Below, piece after piece: positions 5,685-8,185 of a stretch of 8,185 nucleotides of DNA; the stretch's first letter is position 1; each line of letters begins with the position of its first letter. Under the pieces are notes generated by a model. The model searched no databases, was not told the DNA's origin, and saw only the letters and a program-made list of their open reading frames with translations. This stretch comes from Hadesarchaea archaeon (GTDB lineage Archaea; Hadarchaeota; Hadarchaeia; Hadarchaeales; WYZ-LMO6): positions 1-8,185 of the forward strand of contig QNVD01000246.1 of NCBI GenBank assembly GCA_004347925.1. Direction: 5' to 3'. Made by a program: the position numbers and the translations under genes.

Positions 5685-7259
5685 TCACTCGAACTCCGCC
5701 GTGATGGTGGTGAAGACCGGCCCCCTCACGTCGATCCTCTTCCTCTGGGAGGTGAGGTACCGCTGGGCCACCTCCTCCACCACCACGTTGATGTCGGAGG
5801 GGGACTTCACGTTCCTCACCCTGATCTTCACCGGCTTTCCCTCACTGGCGGCCTCCTCTATCCTCTTGGCCGCCAGGGCCGCCAGCGCCCCGAGGTACGT
5901 GATGCCCGTGCAAACCCCCTTCTCCCTCACCCGGCGCAGGAACTCGTCATCCTTCCACCCGGCGGGCGGTAGCCCCACCAGGTTCCCCTCGAAGACGTAG
6001 AGGGTGTTGAAGCCCGCCGGACCTATGAGCCTGGTTCCCTCCTCCGGCTCCACCAGCTTCACCACCACCCTCCTCCCCCCCACCTCCCCCCGGTAGGCCT
6101 CGAACTCGCAGGGGCTGGGGGCATCGGCGTGCTCCCTGGCCGTCCTCACTATGGCCTCCGCTATCCTGCGCCCCTCCTCCGTGAGGGGCTGCTCCCCCAC
6201 CCTCACCATCCCCGCCAGCTCCCGGTCGGAGAAGGAAGGCTGGGTGTAGAGGTAGGGATAGACCAGCCTCCTCACGTCCTCCTCCCCCGTCCTTATCATC
6301 AGCAGCCTCTCCAGCCCTATGCCCAGGTTGAACACGGGGTAGGGAATCCCGTACCTGCTCAGGGCCACGGGACTGTACATCCCTCCGTCCGCCACCTCCA
6401 CCTCCTCCCCCCGGGAGGCTAGGAAGACCTCGAACTCCATCCCCGGCGCGTAGTACTTGGAGGTGGCCCTCTTCGTCCTCAGCTCCACCTCCCCGAAGCC
6501 CAGCCTCTCGAAGATCCTTAGGGTGAGCTCCTTCCCGTCCTCCAGGGAGAGGTCCTCATCCATCTCCACCAGGGAGGCGGTCCAGGACTCGTAGAGGTGG
6601 GTCCTGTCCAGCCTCTGCTCCCTCCTGAACTTGGGGCCTATGGAGAAGAGCTGGATGGGGAGGGGCTCCCTCCTCAGGAACTCGGCCAAGGCGGGGAACC
6701 ACAGGGAGGTGGTGTGGGAGCGGAGGGAGAGGGTGGAAGGAACGGGCCGCATCTCCTTAAACTGGGGAAAGATCCTGCCCACGATGCCCGAGGCCTGCTC
6801 CTCGGAGATCCCCAGCTCGCTCACCATCACCTCCAGCAGATCATCGGCGCTCACCTCCCCCTTCTTGTACCTCCTGAGGATGGCCTGCAGCTCCTCGAAC
6901 TTGCTGAAGCCAGGGACCAGCTGAAGGATGGCCTCCCTCTCCCTCCTGCTCATGCCTATATCCGGCCTCTCCAGCCCCGCCAGGAAGAAGACCCTGTCCA
7001 GGATCACGGCGGCCTCGGGACCGTACTGCTTCACCACCTCCGAGGAGTCCACGATCATGGGGAGCACCACCTCGGTGAACCCCTCCTCCAGCAGAACCCT
7101 CCTCACCTCCACCAGCAGGTCCATGAGGGGATGGGTCCTGGTCTTCCTGGCGTGGCGGTGCGCCCCCTTCTTCACCCTCAGGAGCCCGGCGCTTTCCCTC
7201 CAGGCCCTCTCGAAATCCTCCTCGGCCTGGGCCCTTATCCTTTCCACCTCAAACCTCAA
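5685..7259 (-). CDS. sepS: O-phosphoseryl-tRNA(Cys) synthetase (SepRS)
   Basis: This class II aminoacyl-tRNA synthetase attaches O-phosphoserine to tRNA(Cys) in the first step of tRNA-dependent cysteine synthesis; SepCysS then converts the product to Cys-tRNA. The 524 residues match the family from end to end and are close to its usual length (about 530-540). Visible motifs are the motif-2 arginine region FRREQ (211-215) and motif 3 GLGIGLER-like NLGIGLER (311-318). The phosphoserine pocket is represented by LRSHTTS (179-185) and SWTAS (225-229). Also conserved are HPLMDLL (43-49), VLDRVFFLAGLERPD (near 86-100), MYSPVALSRYGIPYPV (294-309), and the C-terminal SPSDINV and KRIDVRGPVFT blocks. 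The TTG start gives the expected N-terminus (RFEVERI), and no other in-frame start lies between it and aIF5A. It follows aIF5A by 25 bases, so the two are probably co-transcribed. SepCysS and its partner SepCysE are not in this window. Confidence 0.96.
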   Translation of the reverse strand: MRFEVERIRAQAEEDFERAWRESAGLLRVKKGAHRHARKTRTHPLMDLLVEVRRVLLEEGFTEVVLPMIVDSSEVVKQYGPEAAVILDRVFFLAGLERPDIGMSRREREAILQLVPGFSKFEELQAILRRYKKGEVSADDLLEVMVSELGISEEQASGIVGRIFPQFKEMRPVPSTLSLRSHTTSLWFPALAEFLRREPLPIQLFSIGPKFRREQRLDRTHLYESWTASLVEMDEDLSLEDGKELTLRIFERLGFGEVELRTKRATSKYYAPGMEFEVFLASRGEEVEVADGGMYSPVALSRYGIPYPVFNLGIGLERLLMIRTGEEDVRRLVYPYLYTQPSFSDRELAGMVRVGEQPLTEEGRRIAEAIVRTAREHADAPSPCEFEAYRGEVGGRRVVVKLVEPEEGTRLIGPAGFNTLYVFEGNLVGLPPAGWKDDEFLRRVREKGVCTGITYLGALAALAAKRIEEAASEGKPVKIRVRNVKSPSDINVVVEEVAQRYLTSQRKRIDVRGPVFTTITAEFE

Positions 7260-7284
7260 GCTATCAGACCGGCGGGACGTGGAG

Positions 7285-7671
7285 CTACTTCACCCTCTCG
7301 ATCTTGCGTCTCCCCAGGGCCTCGATGTACTCGACCTCCACCCCCTCCTTTATCTCGCCCCTGAGCTCCATGGGAATGGGGAGCTCGAAGGTCTCATAGG
7401 TGGTGAGGTCCATGAGCTGGGCGTTGTTCTTGACCACCGCCAGGACCTGGGCGTTCCCCCTCTTGACGATGGGAACCTCCACCTTGGCGCTCGTGGGCTT
7501 TATCACCGTTCTCTTCTGCCCGTCGAAGAAGCTGATGGCGTCTATCTTGGCCTTCGCGTGCCCGTGCTTTCCGGGGGCGGAGGTGCTGTACCCCACGATC
7601 CTGCAGGGCTCCCCGTCTATGATGATGAACCTGCCCTCCCTGAGCTTGCCCACCTCCACCACTTCTTTCAT
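7285..7671 (-). CDS. eif5A: Translation initiation factor aIF5A
   Basis: This 128-residue protein is the archaeal homologue of eIF5A and bacterial EF-P. It binds the ribosome near the E site and eases peptide-bond formation at stalling sequences such as proline runs. The N-terminal SH3-like domain carries the exposed loop STSAPGKHGHAK (29-40), whose K35 is the residue modified to deoxyhypusine or hypusine. The C-terminal OB-fold domain spans roughly residues 70-128. The length is normal for archaea. The ATG start is supported by the conserved MKEVVEVGKLREGR beginning and by a TATA box about 31 bases upstream. It is the first gene of a leftward operon with SepS 25 bases downstream, and it ends with TAG. 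No Shine-Dalgarno sequence is evident, which suggests a very short leader. Confidence 0.96.
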   Translation of the reverse strand: MKEVVEVGKLREGRFIIIDGEPCRIVGYSTSAPGKHGHAKAKIDAISFFDGQKRTVIKPTSAKVEVPIVKRGNAQVLAVVKNNAQLMDLTTYETFELPIPMELRGEIKEGVEVEYIEALGRRKIERVK

Positions 7672-7698
7672 GGGAATCCTACTACTCTAAGCCGCCTC

Positions 7699-7706
7699 CT
7701 TTAAAG
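7699..7706 (-). promoter_or_regulatory. TATA box of the aIF5A-sepS operon
   Basis: The 8-base palindrome CTTTAAAG is centred about 31 bases from the aIF5A ATG. With the normal archaeal spacing of 25-27 bases, transcription would start near 7676 and leave a leader of about 5 bases. Purine- and pyrimidine-rich flanks (CCTC and GAGG) border the box. Confidence 0.55.
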
Positions 7707-7721
7707 AGGTTTTTGATGAGT

Positions 7722-7736
7722 GGGCCCGGCGGGCCC
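7722..7736. repeat. GGGCCC twin in the divergent promoter region
   Basis: GGGCCC occurs at 7722-7727 and again at 7731-7736, separated by GGC. Each copy is its own reverse complement, so the pair is both a direct and an inverted repeat. It lies between the two divergent TATA boxes. It may be a protein-binding site or only a product of high GC content. Confidence 0.3.
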
Positions 7737-7744
7737 CCGGCGCC

Positions 7745-7774
7745 CTCGGTGGGATTAAAAAGAATCCCCCCGAG
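7745..7774 (+). promoter_or_regulatory. Promoter of the NAD kinase gene embedded in a long dyad (possible operator)
   Basis: The TATA-like core ATTAAAAAG (7754-7762) is centred about 33 bases before the NAD kinase ATG, so transcription should start near 7784. It sits in a 30-base dyad. The left arm is CTCGG-T-GGGATT (7745-7756) and the right arm is AATCCC-C-CCGAG (7763-7774), 11 of 12 positions complementary, around a 6-base centre. Both divergent transcripts probably start outside the dyad, so it should act as a DNA site and not as an RNA hairpin. A dimeric repressor bound here would block the TATA box. Confidence 0.55.
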
Positions 7775-7790
7775 TAGAGGGTGGTGACGG

Positions 7791-8185
7791 ATGAGGGTGG
7801 GAGTGGTAGCCCGCCTGGACCTCCCCTCCGCCCTGGAAGTCGTCAGGAAGCTGCTCAGGGCGGTGCCCAGGGACTCGCTGGTGCTGGAGGAGAGGCTGGC
7901 GCAAAAACTGGGGGAGGAGGGCAGGAGGGTGGAGGAGATGGAGGCGGAGGCCCTCCTCACGGTGGGGGGGGACGGGACCCTGCTGGGGGCCCACCTCCTG
8001 GCCCCCCACCTCCCCCTGCTGGGCGTCCGCCTGGGAAGGAGGGGCTTCCTGGCCCAGGTCCCCCCCTCCGAGGCCGAGGAGGCCCTGAGGAAGATGGTGG
8101 CGGGGGAGCTGGAGGTGGAGAGGAGGATGGCGCTGGCCACCAGCGTGGGGGGGGAGAGGCTCCCGGACGCCATAAACGACGCCTG
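7791..8185 (+). CDS. nadK: NAD kinase, 3' partial
   Basis: The frame opens at the ATG at 7791 and runs past the window edge, giving the first 131 residues of a protein normally about 250-290 long. NAD kinase phosphorylates NAD to NADP in the cytoplasm with ATP or polyphosphate. The signature GGDGT lies at residues 59-63 (LLTVGGDGTLLGA), followed by GVRLGRRGFLAQV (78-90) and the start of the ND/NE substrate motif in AINDA (127-131). The canonical NxGxLGFL motif appears here as RLGRRGFL, with arginine in place of Asn (R80) and Leu (R84). The start is supported by GGTGA at 7783-7787, three bases upstream, and by a TATA-like box. It diverges from the aIF5A operon. Its promoter lies in a strong dyad, so transcription may be controlled. 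Confidence 0.88.
   Translation, partial: MRVGVVARLDLPSALEVVRKLLRAVPRDSLVLEERLAQKLGEEGRRVEEMEAEALLTVGGDGTLLGAHLLAPHLPLLGVRLGRRGFLAQVPPSEAEEALRKMVAGELEVERRMALATSVGGERLPDAINDA

Noticed and set aside
7682..8173. Minus-strand open frame opposite the NAD kinase
   Set aside because: It is a serine- and arginine-rich shadow that crosses both divergent promoters. The plus strand shows GGDGT and other NAD kinase motifs.
1..8185. Mobile elements, CRISPR arrays or foreign islands
   Set aside because: No transposase, integrase or regularly spaced repeat was found, and codon use and GC content look uniform from end to end.

Overview
The window is archaeal. The clearest evidence is aIF5A with its modifiable lysine, an O-phosphoseryl-tRNA(Cys) synthetase (SepS), TATA-like boxes 27 to 33 bases from start codons, and little leader sequence at promoter-proximal genes. 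The DNA is very GC-rich, arginine is mostly AGG, isoleucine ATA is in regular use, and no gene ends in TAA. This suggests a thermophilic, methanogen-related or other deep-branching lineage with tRNA-dependent cysteine synthesis. The exact lineage cannot be told from this sequence.

Layout. (a) Bases 1-3261, plus strand: a tight operon of a LUD-domain/double [4Fe-4S] protein (5' end outside the window) and two different MFS permeases. Both junctions are 4-base start/stop overlaps (GTGA, TTGA). (b) Bases 3262-3386: a short intergenic region with nested inverted repeats, then a TATA box placed for a leaderless transcript. (c) Bases 3387-4205, plus strand: an AP-endonuclease-2/xylose-isomerase-like TIM-barrel protein. 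It converges, one base apart, on the next operon. (d) Bases 4207-7671, minus strand, read right to left: aIF5A, SepS, then a cobalamin-binding radical SAM protein split by a -1 frame change at a C6 run. (e) Bases 7672-7790: a divergent promoter region with one TATA box per side and a long dyad centred on the rightward one. (f) Bases 7791-8185, plus strand: the N-terminal half of an NAD kinase, cut by the window edge.

How the genes work together. aIF5A and SepS both serve translation: one eases peptide-bond formation at difficult sequences, the other charges tRNA(Cys) with phosphoserine for later conversion to Cys-tRNA. The radical SAM gene ends that operon and its substrate is unknown. The leftmost operon looks like uptake or efflux of a small metabolite, perhaps an organic acid, coupled to an Fe-S redox protein; this is inference from family and position. 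No mobile element, CRISPR array, tRNA or rRNA was seen, and no gene-free stretch exceeds 300 bases.
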